64,000 nucleotides of DNA from contig NZ_JAFKOK010000002.1 of NCBI RefSeq assembly GCF_017303295.1, forward strand, positions 1 to 64,000, given 5' to 3'. This stretch comes from Rhodobacter sp. NTK016B (GTDB lineage Bacteria; Pseudomonadota; Alphaproteobacteria; Rhodobacterales; Rhodobacteraceae). The first letter of the stretch is position 1; every line of letters begins with the position of its first letter. Below the pieces are notes generated by a model. The model worked only from the letters and a program-made list of their open reading frames with translations, was not told where the DNA came from and made no database searches. Below are positions 10,129 to 19,487 of this stretch, one piece after another. The translations under genes were made by a program, and so were the position numbers.

Positions 10129-11166
10129 TCAGTTGCACGGCGCGGGGCCGTCGGACACGCCCTGGCAGAGCGCTTCCTGCGAGATCCAGCCGGCATCGAC
10201 CACGACCGACAGGTTGTCGGCGGTGATCGGCACGGGGGCGAGGAACATCGACGTCATCGTCGTGCCACCCGGCGAGGTCCATTCCTCGGCACCCTCGATA
10301 TCGGCCATCGCGGTGCCGCGGGCCAGTTGCACGGCGATCTCGGCGGCGGCGCGGCCCAGTTCGCGGGCATCTTTCCACACCGACACGGTTTGCGTGCCCA
10401 GCGCGATGCGGTTCAACGCGGCATGGTCGCCGTCCTGACCCGAAACCGGGATGCCCTGCATGCCCTGCGCGGTCAGCGCCGCGACGACGCCACCGGCGGT
10501 GCCGTCATTCGACGCGACGACCGCGTCGACACCGTTATCGGTGGCGGTCAGGATCTGCTCCATGTTGCGCTGCGCGTTGGCGGGCAGCCAGCCATCGGTA
10601 TAGGCCTCGCCGACGATCTCGATGGCGCCCGAATCGATGGCGTCCTGCAGGATCTCCTGCTGGCCGCCGCGCAGGAAGTCGGCGTTGGGATCGGTGGGCG
10701 AGCCCTTGATCATCACGTAGCGCCCTTCGGGCATCGCCTCGAACACGGCGCGGGCCTGCATCCGACCGACTTCGACATTGTCGAAGGTCAGGTAGAAGGC
10801 GCGCGGGTCTTCGATCAGGCGATCATAAGCGATGACCGGAATGCCCTCGTCTGCCGCAGCCTGAACCGCCGGGCCGATGGCCTGAGCGTCCTGCGCCAGA
10901 ACGATCAGAGCGTCGACGCCCTGCGCGATCAGCGCCTCGATATCGGAAAGCTGCTTGGCCGAGGACGATTGCGCGTCGGCCGAGACATACTCGGCCCCCG
11001 CCGCTTCGAGCGCGGCAACGATGGCGGTCTCGTCGGTGCGCCAGCGCTCTTCCTGGAAATTGGACCAGCTGACACCGACCGTGATGTCCTGCGCCAGCGC
11101 CGTGGTGGCCGCGGATGTCATGAAACCCGCAGCCGCGACGGCTGCGGCGTACAATGCCTTGCGCAT
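10129..11166 (-). CDS. xylF: D-xylose-binding periplasmic protein
   Basis: This is a substrate-binding protein of the type 1 periplasmic binding fold. The 345-residue product has a signal peptide ending at ALA25/Q. The mature N-terminus ITVGVSWSNFQEERWRTDE is typical of XylF, as are the downstream VIAYDRLI and GSPTDPNADFLRGGQ segments. ATG 11166 is preceded by GGAGG; a longer in-frame start at 11199 would spoil the signal peptide. It is first in the xylose operon and is read from the promoter at 11227-11254. Confidence 0.96.
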   Translation of the reverse strand: MRKALYAAAVAAAGFMTSAATTALAQDITVGVSWSNFQEERWRTDETAIVAALEAAGAEYVSADAQSSSAKQLSDIEALIAQGVDALIVLAQDAQAIGPAVQAAADEGIPVIAYDRLIEDPRAFYLTFDNVEVGRMQARAVFEAMPEGRYVMIKGSPTDPNADFLRGGQQEILQDAIDSGAIEIVGEAYTDGWLPANAQRNMEQILTATDNGVDAVVASNDGTAGGVVAALTAQGMQGIPVSGQDGDHAALNRIALGTQTVSVWKDARELGRAAAEIAVQLARGTAMADIEGAEEWTSPGGTTMTSMFLAPVPITADNLSVVVDAGWISQEALCQGVSDGPAPCN

Positions 11167-11226
11167 GTATTTCCTCCCTGGATAACGACCCGAAAGCACG
11201 GGCCTCGGGCTCCTCCCGATGCAGGG

Positions 11227-11261
11227 AGAATAATTTATTTTGTTTAGGTGTCAAAATAAAT
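11227..11261 (-). promoter_or_regulatory. xylF promoter overlapped by a palindromic operator (probable ROK repressor site)
   Basis: The minus strand reads TTGACA (11254-11249), 16 bases, then TATTCT (11232-11227), a near-consensus sigma-70 promoter. A perfect 10-bp inverted repeat, ATTTATTTTG (11233-11242) and CAAAATAAAT (11252-11261) with a 9-base spacer, fills the spacer and runs into the -35 box. It is strikingly A/T-rich in this GC-rich genome. Its place between xylF and the divergent ROK gene fits a xylose-responsive operator that blocks polymerase and may also control the repressor gene. Confidence 0.75.
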
Positions 11262-11372
11262 ATTCTCGCATCCGCCTGATTTTCGTGTTTGAATGCCCTT
11301 CAAAGGGCGATCCATGAACGCTTCGGGGAGGAAGCCGGGTCGCGCCGCGCCGCAGCGAGGAGATATTATTTT

Positions 11373-12659
11373 ATGGATGAACTAATGTCGGCCGCTTCCC
11401 TGACGCAGCGCCCCGATGAGTCGACGGCCCCGTCCGGCTGTGGTCCGCTGCTGCCCGGTCCCGAGATCGACACCAAACCGCTGCGCCAGAAAGTGTTCGA
11501 ACATGTCCGCGCCACCGGGCAGGCCGCGCGCGCCGAGGTCTCTCGCGCGCTGGGGATCAGTGCGGGCTCGGTGACGCAGGTGACGTCGGATCTGATCGAG
11601 CGCGGTTATCTGCAGGAATCCGACGACGCAACGCGCGACCGGCGCGAAACCGGGCGCGGACGGCCCTCGGTCGCGCTGTCGGTGGTGCCCGAAGCGCATC
11701 GCGTTGTCGGTATCAAGCTGTCCGACGAACGCCACACTGCCGTGCTCGCGGATTTCGCCGGCACGATCCTGGCCGAGGCGATGCTGCCCACTCCGGCGGT
11801 GCGCAAGTCGCTCGACCAGATCGCCGGCGAAACCGCACAGCTTGTCGATCTTGTGCTCGACAAGGTCGGGCTGACGATCACCGACATCGCGGCGGTGGGC
11901 GTCGGGATTTCGGGCCTCGTCGATCCGATCGAGGGGCTGGTGCCGTGGTCGCCGCTGCTCGAAGGCGAGAATCTCGCGCTGGCTGAACGGCTGACGCGCA
12001 GGCTGGGCTGCCCCGCGCTGGTCGACAACGACGCCAACATGCTGACGCTTGCCGAGCTGTGGTTCGGCGCCGGGCGGGCGAATTCCGACTTTGCGGTCGT
12101 GACCATCGAACACGGCGTCGGCATGGGACTGGTGGTGGGTAATCGGCTTTATCGCGGCACGCGCGGGATGGGGATGGAGCTGGGCCATATCAAGGTGCAG
12201 CTCGACGGCGCGCTGTGCCGCTGCGGACAGCGTGGCTGTCTCGAGGCCTATCTCGCCGATTACGCACTGGCGCGCGAGGCGGGCACGGCGCTGGGACGCA
12301 ACCCGCGCAACATGGCCTCGGCACAAACCATGCTCGACACGCTCTTCACCGAAGCCAAGGGCGGCAACAGCGCGGCGCGGTCGATCTTCAGCCGTGCGGG
12401 TCGCTATCTCGCCGTGGGGCTGTCCAACATCATCCAGCTTTTCGACCCCGCGCTGATCATCCTGTCGGGCGAGCGGATGCGCTACGATTATCTCTATGCC
12501 GACGAGGTCATGGCCGACGCACTGTCGCTAACGCTCAATCACGGTCGCCCGGCCTGCAGGGTCGAGATCCATAATTGGGGCGACATGGTCTGGGCACGCG
12601 GCGCGGCCGCGCTGGCGCTGGGGCATGTGACGGATACCGCGCTGGGGCAATCCGCGTGA
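11373..12659 (+). CDS. xylR: ROK-family transcriptional regulator, probable xylose repressor
   Basis: The 428-residue protein has an N-terminal winged helix (about residues 40-85, with AEVSRALGISAGSVTQVTSD as the DNA-reading unit) and a C-terminal ROK sugar-kinase-like domain. The ROK zinc motif CRCGQRGCLEAY and the VDNDAN active-site segment are intact. ROK repressors such as XylR bind D-xylose and leave the operator. I start it at ATG 11373, which has GAGGAG about 10 bases upstream; an in-frame TTG at 11289 would place the start close to the operator. Gene symbol follows the divergent xyl operon. Confidence 0.88.
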   Translation: MDELMSAASLTQRPDESTAPSGCGPLLPGPEIDTKPLRQKVFEHVRATGQAARAEVSRALGISAGSVTQVTSDLIERGYLQESDDATRDRRETGRGRPSVALSVVPEAHRVVGIKLSDERHTAVLADFAGTILAEAMLPTPAVRKSLDQIAGETAQLVDLVLDKVGLTITDIAAVGVGISGLVDPIEGLVPWSPLLEGENLALAERLTRRLGCPALVDNDANMLTLAELWFGAGRANSDFAVVTIEHGVGMGLVVGNRLYRGTRGMGMELGHIKVQLDGALCRCGQRGCLEAYLADYALAREAGTALGRNPRNMASAQTMLDTLFTEAKGGNSAARSIFSRAGRYLAVGLSNIIQLFDPALIILSGERMRYDYLYADEVMADALSLTLNHGRPACRVEIHNWGDMVWARGAAALALGHVTDTALGQSA

Positions 12660-14149
12660 CGCTGCGCGCAGTCCTTCCGGTGCTGGCTCTGGCCGCCGCC
12701 CCCGCCCTTGCGACCCCGCGCTTCGAAGATCTGTCGGCCACCCTGCCCGAGCATATCTATGCCGGCGGCTGGGAGCATTTCGTCGGCGGCGGCGTCGCGG
12801 TGTTCGATTGCAACGGCGATGCCCGGCCCGAAATCCTTGCCGCCGGTGGCACGAATCCGATGCTGTTGCTGCTCAATCAGGGCGATATGGCGTTCGAGAC
12901 TGCGCCTTTTCCAACTCTGACGGGTACGACCGGCGCCTATCCGCTGGACCTCGATGGCGACGGGATCCTTGATCTCTATATCCTGCGCGCAGGTCCCGAC
13001 CGGGTTCTGCGCGGCGGGGGCGATTGCCACTTCGAAGACGTGACCGAAATCTGGGGCTTTCCTCAGACGGATCGGTGGTCCACCGCCTTCACCGCATGGT
13101 GGGAAGATCAGGCGTCCCGTCCGGTGCTGGCCATCGGCCATTACGTCGACCGCAGCGATCCCGACGGCCCGTTCGAAGCCTGCGACACCAACAGCCTGAT
13201 GATCCCCGAGACCGAGAGCTGGCGCGAAGAGCGGCTGGAGCCGGGTTTCTGCGCCCTGTCGATGCTCGCTGCGCGCGATGCACGGGGCCGCCCGACGCTG
13301 CGCATCTCGAACGACCGGCATTATTACGTGCGCGGCGGCTACGAGCAGATGTGGGATATCGCCGAACATCGTTTCCTGACGCCGGAAGACGGCTGGCAGC
13401 ACGTCTCGCTGTGGGGCATGGGCATCGCGTCGCGCGACCTCAATGGCGACGGGCGCGACGAGGTGATGCTGACCTCGATGGGCGATCAACTGCTACAAAT
13501 CGCACAATCCGACGGCACGTATGCCGCTGCCCCCTACGCGATGGGGACTTATGCAACCCTTCCCCATGATGGCAGCGACGGCCGCCCCTCGACCGGCTGG
13601 CACGCGCAGTTCGGCGATGTGGACAATGACGGCCTGCCCGATCTGTTCATCGCCAAGGGGAATGTCGACCAGATGCCGACGAATGCCATCGAAGATCCCA
13701 ACGATCTGCTGATGCAGCAACCCGATGGCCACTTCGTGCAATACGCGACCGAGGCGGGCGTGGCGACACGGACCCGCGCGCGCGGCGCGGCGCTGGCCGA
13801 TCTGGACGGCGATGGCGGGCTGGATCTGGTGGTGGTCAACCGCCGCGCGCCCATGGAGCTCTATCGCAACGTAACACCGGGACGCGGCCACTGGATCGCC
13901 CTCGACCTGCGTCAGCCCGGCGGCAACAGCCGCGCCATCGGCGCGGTGGTGACGGTTGAGAGCGCGGCGGGAACACAGGTTCAGCAGGTCACCGTGGGCG
14001 GCGGACATGCCGGCGGACAGGCGCTGCCACTGCATATGGGACTGGGGGACGCGACCGAGGTCCGGATCCGCGTGGACTGGCCCGACGGCACGATCAGCAC
14101 GCATGACAGCGGCGTGGACCGGGCGCTTGTTTTGTCGCCGGAAGAGTGA
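12656..14149 (+). CDS. Secreted VCBS/FG-GAP repeat protein with C-terminal ASPIC/UnbV domain (CRTAC1-like)
   Basis: The 497-residue product has a signal peptide (cleavage near Ala19) and about five beta-propeller repeats with calcium-type loops: DLDGDGILDLYIL, DLNGDGRDEVML, DVDNDGLPDLFIA and DLDGDGGLDLVVV are the clearest. An ASPIC/UnbV domain follows at the C-terminus (GAVVTVESAAGTQVQQVTVGG and RVDWPDGTISTH). Its GTG start overlaps the repressor stop as GTGA, so it is translationally coupled to xylR, an unexpected partner. Function of the family is unknown; an extracytoplasmic calcium-stabilised propeller is the safe reading. Confidence 0.85.
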   Translation: MTLRAVLPVLALAAAPALATPRFEDLSATLPEHIYAGGWEHFVGGGVAVFDCNGDARPEILAAGGTNPMLLLLNQGDMAFETAPFPTLTGTTGAYPLDLDGDGILDLYILRAGPDRVLRGGGDCHFEDVTEIWGFPQTDRWSTAFTAWWEDQASRPVLAIGHYVDRSDPDGPFEACDTNSLMIPETESWREERLEPGFCALSMLAARDARGRPTLRISNDRHYYVRGGYEQMWDIAEHRFLTPEDGWQHVSLWGMGIASRDLNGDGRDEVMLTSMGDQLLQIAQSDGTYAAAPYAMGTYATLPHDGSDGRPSTGWHAQFGDVDNDGLPDLFIAKGNVDQMPTNAIEDPNDLLMQQPDGHFVQYATEAGVATRTRARGAALADLDGDGGLDLVVVNRRAPMELYRNVTPGRGHWIALDLRQPGGNSRAIGAVVTVESAAGTQVQQVTVGGGHAGGQALPLHMGLGDATEVRIRVDWPDGTISTHDSGVDRALVLSPEE

Positions 14150-14155
14150 AGCCGC

Positions 14156-14182
14156 CATTGCGGGGCATCGAGCCCCGCAATG
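14156..14182. terminator. Hairpin after the VCBS/ASPIC gene
   Basis: CATTGCGGGGC (14156-14166) and GCCCCGCAATG (14172-14182) make a perfect 11-bp stem with a 5-base loop, 6 bases after the stop codon. There is no T run, so it may be an RNA 3'-end stabiliser or a weak terminator between the convergent genes. Confidence 0.55.
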
Positions 14183-14209
14183 CCGCGCGGGCCGCAGGCC
14201 CACACCCGC

Positions 14210-14269
14210 CCGGGAGGGTTTTCCACCCTCCCGGACCCTCCCGAGGATATTTCCGGAACAAAGATGGGG
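14210..14269 (+). repeat. Intergenic hairpin repeat, copy A
   Basis: A perfect 10-bp hairpin (14210-14219 with 14225-14234) leads into the core CCGAGGATATTT, three variable bases, then GAACAAAGATGGG. The same core occurs at 27502-27533, 35760-35792 and 42690-42722. This copy has diverged most in the second half and lacks the second hairpin. It lies between the convergent VCBS/ASPIC and peroxidase genes. Confidence 0.75.
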
Positions 14270-14326
14270 CGTGGCCGGGCGGGCGGGTGTCGCCCAGCGA
14301 AGCGCAGGCGCAGGCGCCAGCCCGGC

Positions 14327-15667
14327 TTAGGGGTTGGGCACCAGCAGGCCGGATGGAACCGTTTGGGGTACGCCCAGCCGGCCCTCGCGCGCGACGGGAT
14401 CGGTGAGGGTTTCGAGAAACGCCACCAGCGCCGCGATCTGCGCGCTGTCGAGCGTCGCCACAGGCTCGGCCGCCGCGCGGATATCCGCGACCTGTTCGGG
14501 ATCGTCCATCACCGCCCAATCCTCGACCGGCATCGCCGGCAGGACCGCCTGGGCACGGTCATAGCTGTCGACCCCCTGCGCCCCATGCCCGGCAAGGAAC
14601 CCCGCCAGAGTCGCATGTGCGCCCGCGTGCCCATAGGGCGCCGTCAGCGCAACGTTGCGCAGGGCGGGGGTGCGGAACGCGTACCAATCCGCCGGATCGC
14701 CGGTAACCCGGTAACGCCCCTCGTCGCGGTGATGGGTTTCAAACCGGGCGCCTTTGCCCGGCCCGAGCTGCGGTGCGCCCATCGCGTGGAAATCGTGGTC
14801 GGTCAGGAACGGCCCCGCATGGCAGCCCGCGCAGCCCGCCTCGCCATAGAACAAGGCCATGCCCTGCCCCGCGAGCGGCGCCATCGTCGCCTCGCCCCTC
14901 AGCACCGCGTCGAAGGGGGCAGTGTCCGAGCGGAACTCGAATTCCATGAAGGCCGCGATCGCGTTCGAGACATCGGCGAAGGTGATCGCGCGGCCTTCGG
15001 CGATCTCGGGATAGACCTCGGCGAACATCCGGGCGTAATCGGGCACGCCCGCCACGCGCGCGGCCAGCCGGGCCCAGGCGCCGTCCTCGCCCGTCAGCAT
15101 CCCCATCCGCACCGCGGTCGAGATCTCGTTTTCCTGATAATGCCCGGCCATCTCGTCGGGCGAGACCACCGGGAACATCGTCTGCGCCGCCAGCATCGAG
15201 GCGAAGCCGTCGAGCATGTCGGCGCCCAAAGGCGTGCGCATGCCGTGGTATTGCGCATCGTCGATCTCGACCCGGCCGTCATGGAACATCGAGCGGTATT
15301 CGAGCGCGCCGAGATTCCACAAAGCCTGCGCGTTGCGCGGCACGCGTTCCTCAGGCGGGTTGTCGGGATTGACCACGCGTGCCGGGCCGAGTCCGATGCC
15401 GCCGTCGCCCAGCCCCAGCGACAGCCCGTCCGAGGTTCCGAAGGCCGGGTGGTGGCAGGTGGCGCAGGCAACCTCACGGTTGCCCGACAGGATCGGATCG
15501 TAGAACAGAAGCTGACCCAGCCGCGCCTCGGCCGGATCGACGGGGCGGAAATCGGCGTCAGTCAGGGGCGACGGCAGCGTCTCAGGCCGCGCCGCGCCCA
15601 GCGTTGCCGCCGCCTGCCAGCCCAGCGGGATCAACGCCAGCGCACCAAAGATGAAAGCGTGTCTCAA
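14327..15667 (-). CDS. Di-haem cytochrome c peroxidase of the CcpA/MauG family
   Basis: The 446-residue exported protein has two c-type haem sites, CATCH at 68-72 and CAGCH at 279-283, the spacing expected in this family. The N-terminus is a signal peptide or anchor. Relatives reduce hydrogen peroxide with cytochrome c or, like MauG, modify another protein. The sequence does not decide between these. The start codon is TTG at 15667 with a strong GGGGAGGG just upstream. It faces a CRTAC1-like gene, and the two families are sometimes neighbours. Confidence 0.88.
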   Translation of the reverse strand: MRHAFIFGALALIPLGWQAAATLGAARPETLPSPLTDADFRPVDPAEARLGQLLFYDPILSGNREVACATCHHPAFGTSDGLSLGLGDGGIGLGPARVVNPDNPPEERVPRNAQALWNLGALEYRSMFHDGRVEIDDAQYHGMRTPLGADMLDGFASMLAAQTMFPVVSPDEMAGHYQENEISTAVRMGMLTGEDGAWARLAARVAGVPDYARMFAEVYPEIAEGRAITFADVSNAIAAFMEFEFRSDTAPFDAVLRGEATMAPLAGQGMALFYGEAGCAGCHAGPFLTDHDFHAMGAPQLGPGKGARFETHHRDEGRYRVTGDPADWYAFRTPALRNVALTAPYGHAGAHATLAGFLAGHGAQGVDSYDRAQAVLPAMPVEDWAVMDDPEQVADIRAAAEPVATLDSAQIAALVAFLETLTDPVAREGRLGVPQTVPSGLLVPNP

Positions 15668-15716
15668 ATGGCCCTCCCCGGCCCGGTTTCCGGACGCGCG
15701 AAGGGTGGCACGCGGC

Positions 15717-16649
15717 TCAGAGCCCGGTCAACTGGTGCAGCACGAAACTGACGCTGACAAGGCCCAGCACCGTCGTCACCATCGTCGCCCCCGAGGCGAC
15801 GGCACCGAAACCGAAAAGCCCGGCGAAGATCGGGAAGACCGTGAGCATCGGCATCGCCGCGAACAGGATCCCCACCGGGATCAGCTCGGGCGGAACACCG
15901 GGCACCAACATCAGCGCCAGCGCCACCATCAGCGGGTGCAGCACCAGTTTCCCCGCCGCCACGGCCAGCGAGCGGCGCCAATGTCCGCTCAGGGACATGG
16001 TGGCGACGGTCCCCCCGATCACGAACAGCGCCACCGGCGAGGCCGCCCCCGCCAGCAGGCGGATGCCGCGCTCGACCGGCTCGCCCAGATCGAGGCCCGA
16101 GATCCGGATCGCCAGCGCCACGGCCACGGCGATGACCAGCGGGTTGGTCACGATCCGCTTCGCGACTGGCCGCAACAGCGCCAGAAACGTGCCGCGATGG
16201 CCAGCCGCCCCGGCAGCGATGGTCGGAATGGGCAGCGTGACGGCATTCTCGATAATCATCGTCATCGCGAAGACCGTAGCGGCCTGCTCGCCGAAGAACA
16301 GGCTGGCAATTGGAAAGCCCAGATAGCCGCTGTTGGAATTCGACATCCCCATCGCCAGCACCCAGGATTCGGGCGCGGCCTTGCGCATCAACAGCCGCAG
16401 CGCCGCGAAACCGATGAGCAGCGTGATCACCGATCCCGCCGTATAGGCCGCGAAGAACGAGGCATTGAGGCCGCTATCGCCGCGCGGAAAGGCGATGGCC
16501 GTCAGGATGAGGGCGATCAGCGCGATTTTCAGGGTGAACTGGCTCAGCGCCGCGATATGTGCCTCGGGCAGATAGCGCGTCCGCACGGCCAGAAAGCCAA
16601 TGGCGATCATCAGATAGATCGGCAATGTGGTGAGAAAAATATCCAGCAT
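15717..16649 (-). CDS. AEC-family (auxin efflux carrier-like) membrane transporter
   Basis: The 310-residue protein has about ten hydrophobic segments in two similar halves and the AEC pattern. LAMGMSNSNSGYLGFPIASLFFG in the first half and LFAAMPMLTVFPIFAGLFG in the second mark the broken central helices. Bacterial members move malonate or other carboxylates; the substrate here is unknown. GGGGA precedes ATG 16649. It is divergent from the gamma-glutamyltransferase-like gene, with a 203-base shared upstream region. Confidence 0.88.
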   Translation of the reverse strand: MLDIFLTTLPIYLMIAIGFLAVRTRYLPEAHIAALSQFTLKIALIALILTAIAFPRGDSGLNASFFAAYTAGSVITLLIGFAALRLLMRKAAPESWVLAMGMSNSNSGYLGFPIASLFFGEQAATVFAMTMIIENAVTLPIPTIAAGAAGHRGTFLALLRPVAKRIVTNPLVIAVAVALAIRISGLDLGEPVERGIRLLAGAASPVALFVIGGTVATMSLSGHWRRSLAVAAGKLVLHPLMVALALMLVPGVPPELIPVGILFAAMPMLTVFPIFAGLFGFGAVASGATMVTTVLGLVSVSFVLHQLTGL

Positions 16650-16852
16650 GATCGTCCCCGGCTCGTCTGCCGCCCCTTAACACGGCAAGGAACGCGGGGC
16701 GAGAGGCCGCTTGCCTTTCACCGTCGCCGCGCGGGCAATGCCAGCGATTATCGCCGCCAAAGATCCGCGCTATATCTGCCTCAGAACCTCCCGCGCCGCC
16801 CGCCGGAACTGACCGGCGCCCCGTGGATGTCCTTTGACCGCAAGGAGCCGAG

Positions 16853-18640
16853 ATGCGTTTCACCACCCGACCCGAATTGTCCGGCACGTTCGGCATGACC
16901 GCCTCGACCCACTGGATCGCGACTGCGGTGGGCATGTCGGTGCTCGAACGCGGCGGCAATGCGTTCGACGCGGCCGCGGCCACCGGCTTCGCGCTTCAGG
17001 TCTGCGAGCCGCATCTGAACGGTCCCTTGGGCGACATGCCCGCGCTGATCTGGCCTGCGGGCGACGCGGCGCCGACGATGATCTGCGCGCAGGGGACCGC
17101 GCCCGCCGGGGCGACGATTGCCCATTACCGAAGCGAGGGGCTCGACCTGATCCCCGGCTCGGGGCTTTTGGCCACGGTCATTCCCGGCGCTTTCGACGGC
17201 TGGATGCTGATGCTGCGCGATCACGGGACATGGCCGCTGGCCGATATCCTCGCCCCCGCCATCCATTACGCCCGTCACGGGGTCCCCACCCTGCCCCGCG
17301 TGACCGATGCGATTGCCGAGCTGGCCGATTTCTTTCGCACGGAATGGCCCACATCCGCCGCGACCTGGCTGCCGGGCGGCGCCCCGCCCGAACCCGGCAC
17401 GCTGTTTGCCAACCCGGATCTGGCCGATACGTGGGAAAGGCTGTGTTCCGAGGTCGCAGGCATCCGGGGGCGCGAGGCGCAGATCGACGCCGCGCGCGAC
17501 CAGTTCGCGCAGGGTTTCATCGCCGAGGCCATCGATCGCTGGATGCGCGAGGCCTGCGTGATGGACGCGACCGGTCATCGTCGCAAAGGCGTGCTGCGCG
17601 GGCAGGACATGGCCGGGTGGCGCGCCAGCTACGAGCCGGTTCTGTCCGGAGACCATTCAGGCTGGCAGGTGTTCAAGGGCGGGTTCTGGTCGCAGGGGCC
17701 GGTGCAATTATCGGTGCTGGGGATGCTGGCGGGGGACGATCTGGCCGCCCTGCCGCCCGAGGGCGCGGATTTCGTCCACTGCGTCACCGAGGCGCTGAAA
17801 CTCGCGCTGGCCGACCGCGAGGCCTATTACGGCGACGCGCCCGAAACCGCAGGGCCGCTGACGCTGGATCCCGACTATCTGCGCGCGCGCCGGGCCGGGA
17901 TCACCGGGACAGCCGGCGCCAAGCTCGACCCCGGCCAAATCCCCGGCTTCGAGGCCCAGCGCGCGGCGGCGCTTGCCCGCAATGCGTGGCTTGCCCGCCG
18001 CGAGGCGCATACCGGGCCGGGCGTGGGCGAGCCGACGATGGGGCATCTGAAAAACCCCGGCGATACCGTGCATCTCGATGTCGTCGACCGGTGGGGCAAC
18101 ATGGTCAGCGCCACGCCTTCGGGCGGGTGGCTGCAATCCTCGCCTGTCGTGCCGGGGCTGGGGATGCCGCTGAATTCCCGCGCGCAGATGTTCTGGCTGG
18201 ACGAAGGGCTGCCCACCAGCCTGATACCGGGGCGCCGGCCGCGCACGACGCTGTCGCCCAGCATGGCGCTGGCGCCCGATGGCACGCGGCTGGCCTATGG
18301 CACGCCAGGCGGGGATCAGCAGGACCAGTGGCAGGCAGGCTTCATCCTGCGGGTGATCCATCACGGCCTGAACCTGCAGGAAGCCATCGACGCGCCGCTG
18401 TTCCATACCGATCACCTGCAGGCCAGCTTCGACCCGCATGGCTTCACGCCCGCGCATCTTCTGATTGAGCCCGCCTTCGCGTCCGAGGTGATCACGTCGC
18501 TCAGGGCGATGGGACACCGGCTGCAAGTTTCGGCGCCATGGTCGGCGGGGCGCCTGACCGCCGTCAGCCGCCGTCCCGACGGGCTGCTGAAAGCGGCGGC
18601 AACGCCCCGGCTGATGCAGGCCTATGCCGCCGGGCGCTGA
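16853..18640 (+). CDS. Gamma-glutamyltransferase-family protein (Ntn hydrolase)
   Basis: The 595-residue protein resembles the YwrD-like branch of gamma-glutamyltransferases, which are autoprocessed into two subunits. The probable nucleophile of the small subunit is Thr405, in GDTVHLDVVDRWGNMVSATP, which is the family's self-cleavage site. The later segments RRPRTTLSPSMAL and YGTPGGDQQDQWQ match the C-terminal consensus. No signal peptide is evident, so it may be cytoplasmic, unlike classical periplasmic Ggt. The true substrate in this branch is often unknown. Confidence 0.87.
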   Translation: MRFTTRPELSGTFGMTASTHWIATAVGMSVLERGGNAFDAAAATGFALQVCEPHLNGPLGDMPALIWPAGDAAPTMICAQGTAPAGATIAHYRSEGLDLIPGSGLLATVIPGAFDGWMLMLRDHGTWPLADILAPAIHYARHGVPTLPRVTDAIAELADFFRTEWPTSAATWLPGGAPPEPGTLFANPDLADTWERLCSEVAGIRGREAQIDAARDQFAQGFIAEAIDRWMREACVMDATGHRRKGVLRGQDMAGWRASYEPVLSGDHSGWQVFKGGFWSQGPVQLSVLGMLAGDDLAALPPEGADFVHCVTEALKLALADREAYYGDAPETAGPLTLDPDYLRARRAGITGTAGAKLDPGQIPGFEAQRAAALARNAWLARREAHTGPGVGEPTMGHLKNPGDTVHLDVVDRWGNMVSATPSGGWLQSSPVVPGLGMPLNSRAQMFWLDEGLPTSLIPGRRPRTTLSPSMALAPDGTRLAYGTPGGDQQDQWQAGFILRVIHHGLNLQEAIDAPLFHTDHLQASFDPHGFTPAHLLIEPAFASEVITSLRAMGHRLQVSAPWSAGRLTAVSRRPDGLLKAAATPRLMQAYAAGR

Positions 18641-18728
18641 AGCGGCCTTTTTCGACATCCGCCGCTTGCATCCGCCGGGAAGCGGGGCAATGCATGGCAT
18701 ATTCTCAATTTCAGGCTGCGCCCCGTAA

Positions 18729-19487
18729 ATGACACACCTTCTTGCCGCCCTGATGCCTCCGGACCTGTCGGGCGGCATCGTCCTGCTTCTGATGGCGACC
18801 AGCTTCGCCTCGAGCTTCATCACCATCTCGTTCGGTATCGGCGGCGGGGGGCTGATGCTGGTGGTGATGGCCTCGTTGCTGCCGCCGCTGGCTCTGGTGC
18901 CGGTGCATGGCGTGGTGCAGTTCGGCTCGAATGCCGGGCGCACGTCGATGATGCTGAGCCATATCCACTGGCCTGCGGTCGCCCGGTTCGGCGCGGGGAT
19001 CGTGCTGGGCATCGTGATCGGGGCAAGCATCGCCATCAACCTGCCCGCCCCGGTTCTGCTGATCGGCGTGGGGCTGTTCCTGATCTGGACGGTGCTGGCC
19101 AAGCCGCCTGCATGGATGCGCAACTGGCCGTTTTTCACCGGCACGCTGACCTCGGTGCTCAGCATGTTCTTCGGCGCCTCGGGGCCGTTCGTGAACACCT
19201 ATGTCAAATCGCTGGATCTGGGCCGCCACGCCCATGTCGCCACGACCGCCTCGCTGCTGACGGGGCAGCATCTGCTGAAATCAGTGGCCTTCGGCGCACT
19301 GGGTTTCGCCTATCTGCCCTGGGCGGGGCTGATCATGGCGCTGATCCTGTGCGGGCTGGCGGGCACATGGACAGGCAAGCGGGTACTCAACCGGATGAGC
19401 GACGCGCGGTTCAAGCAGGCGCTCAACGCGATGCTGCTGCTGTTGTCCGCGCGGCTGGTCTGGCAGGGCGTGACGGCGCTGATGTAG
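18729..19487 (+). CDS. TauE/SafE-family sulfite/organosulfonate exporter
   Basis: The 252-residue membrane protein has about eight hydrophobic segments and the family's glycine-rich loop SFGIGGGGLMLVVM near the N-terminus, with a second, partly repeated half (FFGASGPFVNTYVKSL). Members export sulfite, sulfoacetate or related small anions. No sulfur genes are adjacent, so the substrate is open. The last 13 bases of the coding region's terminator stem lie inside this gene. Confidence 0.87.
   Translation: MTHLLAALMPPDLSGGIVLLLMATSFASSFITISFGIGGGGLMLVVMASLLPPLALVPVHGVVQFGSNAGRTSMMLSHIHWPAVARFGAGIVLGIVIGASIAINLPAPVLLIGVGLFLIWTVLAKPPAWMRNWPFFTGTLTSVLSMFFGASGPFVNTYVKSLDLGRHAHVATTASLLTGQHLLKSVAFGALGFAYLPWAGLIMALILCGLAGTWTGKRVLNRMSDARFKQALNAMLLLLSARLVWQGVTALM

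Noticed and set aside
8746-11247. An 833-codon plus-strand frame opposite xylH and xylF
   Set aside because: It is antisense to conserved transporter genes and composed of Arg/His/Gln/Asp-rich text typical of shadow frames.
18641-18675. CCTTTTTCGAC shared by the ends of the GGT-like gene (18650) and doeB (21983)
   Set aside because: Short match in terminator-like DNA at only two places, easily explained by chance.
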